Below, piece after piece: positions 57,072 to 58,591 of a DNA stretch of 58,591 bases. Made by a program: the position numbers and the translations under genes. Below the pieces are notes generated by a model, which saw nothing but the letters and a program-made list of their open reading frames with translations, was not told the origin of the DNA and did no database searches. The stretch is from an uncultured Clostridia bacterium (GTDB lineage: Bacteria > Bacillota > Clostridia > Oscillospirales > CAG-272), in contig CANPXS010000003.1 in assembly GCA_947586625.1 (NCBI GenBank), forward strand, positions 1-58,591, in the 5' to 3' direction. How positions within the stretch are numbered: position 1 is the first letter of the stretch; each line of letters begins with the position of its first letter.

Positions 57072-58591
57072 ATGTTTGAAAATTACAGAGTTTTTGAAAC
57101 AGAATACGCAGGCAGACCGTTAAAGGTCGAGGTCGGCAAGGTGGCGGGACTCGCCAACGGCTCGTGCCTCATCTCCTACGGTGAAACGACGGTCCTCGCA
57201 TGCGCGACGGCGTCCGAGAAGCCGCGCGACGGCATAGACTTTCTGCCGCTGTCCGTCGATTTCGAGGAGCGTCTCTACGCGGCGGGCAAGATACCGGGCG
57301 CGTTCCTTCGCCGCGAGGGAAGACCGTCCGAGAAGGCGATACTGACGGCGCGCGTAATCGACCGCCCGATCCGTCCGCTTTTTCCGAAGGATCTCCGCAA
57401 CGACGTCGTTCTTTCGATGACGGTCATGTCGGTCGACCCCGACTGCTCGCCCGAGATAACGGCGATGATAGGCGCGTCCATCGCGCTCTCCATATCCGAC
57501 ATACCGTGGAACGGACCGATATCGGGCGCGTTCATCGGCATGGTGGACGGCGTGCCGGTCGTCAATCCGACGGCAGCGCAGCGCGCGGTCAGCACACTTG
57601 AGCTTACGGTCGCGTCGAGCGCGAAGAAGGTCGTAATGATCGAGGCGGGCGCGAAGGAAGTGTCCGATGCGAACATGTTTACCGCGATCATGCTTGGTCA
57701 CGAGGAAAACTGCAAGCTGCTCGAGTTCATAGACAAGATAATCGCCGAGGTCGGCAAGCCGAAGTTCGAGTATCCGTCGTGCGAGCTCGATCACGACATG
57801 TTTGACAAAGTATTCGATTTCTGCGAAAAGGACGTCATGTTCGCACTCGATACGAACGACAAGAACGTCCGCGACGAGCGTATGGTCCCGATAAAGGACG
57901 CGATAGTCGAAAAATTCTCCGAGGAGTATCCGACGATAGCGGATCAGATGGAGGAACTCGTTTATAAGATACAGAAGAAGATAGTGCGCCGCTGGCTGCT
58001 CGAGGACGGCAAGCGCGTAGACGGCAGACGTCTCGACGAGATAAGACCTCTCGCCGCCGAGGCGGGCGTTCTTCCGAGAGTACACGGCAGCGGACTGTTC
58101 ACGCGCGGTCAGACGCAGGTCATGTCCATATGCACGCTCGGCTCCATTGACGAGGCGCAGGAGCTTGACGGCATCGACGAGCAGACGACGAAGCGCTACA
58201 TGCACCACTACAATATGCCCGGCTATTCTACGGGCGAGGCAAAGGCGTCGCGCAGCCCGGGACGCCGTGAGATCGGTCACGGAGCGCTCGCGGAGCGTTC
58301 GCTCGTGCCCGTTCTTCCGTCGATAGACGAATTCCCGTACGCGATACGCGTCGTCTCCGAAGTCGTGTCGTCAAACGGCTCGACGTCGCAGGGCTCCGTA
58401 TGCGGCTCGACATTGGCTCTCATGGATGCGGGCGTGCCGATAAAGGCTCCTGTCGCGGGCATTTCGTGCGGACTTATCACCGAGGGCGAGCGCTGGATGA
58501 CGATGATAGACATTCAGGGACTCGAGGACTTCTACGGCGACATGGACTTCAAGGTCGCCGGCACGCACAAGGGCATCACGTCCATTCAGAT
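57072..58591 (+). CDS. pnp: Polyribonucleotide nucleotidyltransferase, partial (runs off window end)
   Basis: GRPLKVEVGKVAGLANGSCLISYGETTVLACATAS; FLPLSVDFEERLYAAGKIPGAFLRREGRPSEKAILTARVIDRPIRPLFP; GDMDFKVAGTHKGITSIQ. Confidence 0.97.
   Translation, partial: MFENYRVFETEYAGRPLKVEVGKVAGLANGSCLISYGETTVLACATASEKPRDGIDFLPLSVDFEERLYAAGKIPGAFLRREGRPSEKAILTARVIDRPIRPLFPKDLRNDVVLSMTVMSVDPDCSPEITAMIGASIALSISDIPWNGPISGAFIGMVDGVPVVNPTAAQRAVSTLELTVASSAKKVVMIEAGAKEVSDANMFTAIMLGHEENCKLLEFIDKIIAEVGKPKFEYPSCELDHDMFDKVFDFCEKDVMFALDTNDKNVRDERMVPIKDAIVEKFSEEYPTIADQMEELVYKIQKKIVRRWLLEDGKRVDGRRLDEIRPLAAEAGVLPRVHGSGLFTRGQTQVMSICTLGSIDEAQELDGIDEQTTKRYMHHYNMPGYSTGEAKASRSPGRREIGHGALAERSLVPVLPSIDEFPYAIRVVSEVVSSNGSTSQGSVCGSTLALMDAGVPIKAPVAGISCGLITEGERWMTMIDIQGLEDFYGDMDFKVAGTHKGITSIQ

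Noticed and set aside
57120-58280. 386-aa minus-strand ORF opposite pnp
   Set aside because: pnp reading frame is open to the window end and unmistakable; the track lists only the shadow ORF because pnp lacks a stop here.
1-58591. tRNA, rRNA, T-box, SAM or other known riboswitch candidates (e.g. upstream of tyrS, metA, cysK, bioY)
   Set aside because: Inspected by eye for T-loop/GGTTCRA patterns and conserved riboswitch cores; none convincing. An Infernal/tRNAscan search would be needed to exclude them.

Overview
This 58.6 kb window reads as a chromosomal segment from a GC-rich Clostridia-type Firmicute. Taxonomy is inferred from gene order and gene content only. The left edge (1-1260) is the end of a mobile element: the C-terminal tail of a large serine recombinase (DUF4368-like), abutting an XRE-family regulator that is truncated inside its HTH and also frameshifted. 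Next comes a housekeeping run: nusB, TsaD-like M22, xseA, xseB, ispA-like, tlyA, a MutS-like ATPase, nadK, argR, recN, tyrS, a HAD phosphatase, murB, whiA, a P-loop protein and dnaE. It is followed by PBP1A, a DUF4430 lipoprotein, ybaK, two Gfo/Idh/MocA oxidoreductases, bioY, a lower-GC GNAT/methyltransferase pair, and cysK. The accessory part holds an MBOAT / SGNH-LRR acyl-transfer operon, a VTC / DUF4956 / DUF4097-like operon, and GH43-like and GH2 genes embedded in a composite intergenic repeat family. Obg, MnmM-like, VanY and metA lie between these. A minus-strand run ftsK, tmk, DJ-1, 5-FCL, CPBP, mltG, esterase follows, then a split TauE/SafE pair, rpsO and a partial pnp. No tRNA, rRNA or CRISPR array was recognised. 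The most interesting items are a 19-bp helix between rpsO and pnp, the composite repeats flanking the GH2 gene, the two accessory membrane operons, apparently leaderless promoters, a prenyl synthase missing a conserved loop, and a duplicated C-terminal motif in the DJ-1-like gene. I found no unambiguous new defence or genetic system. Family names come from motif recognition by eye, without database searches.
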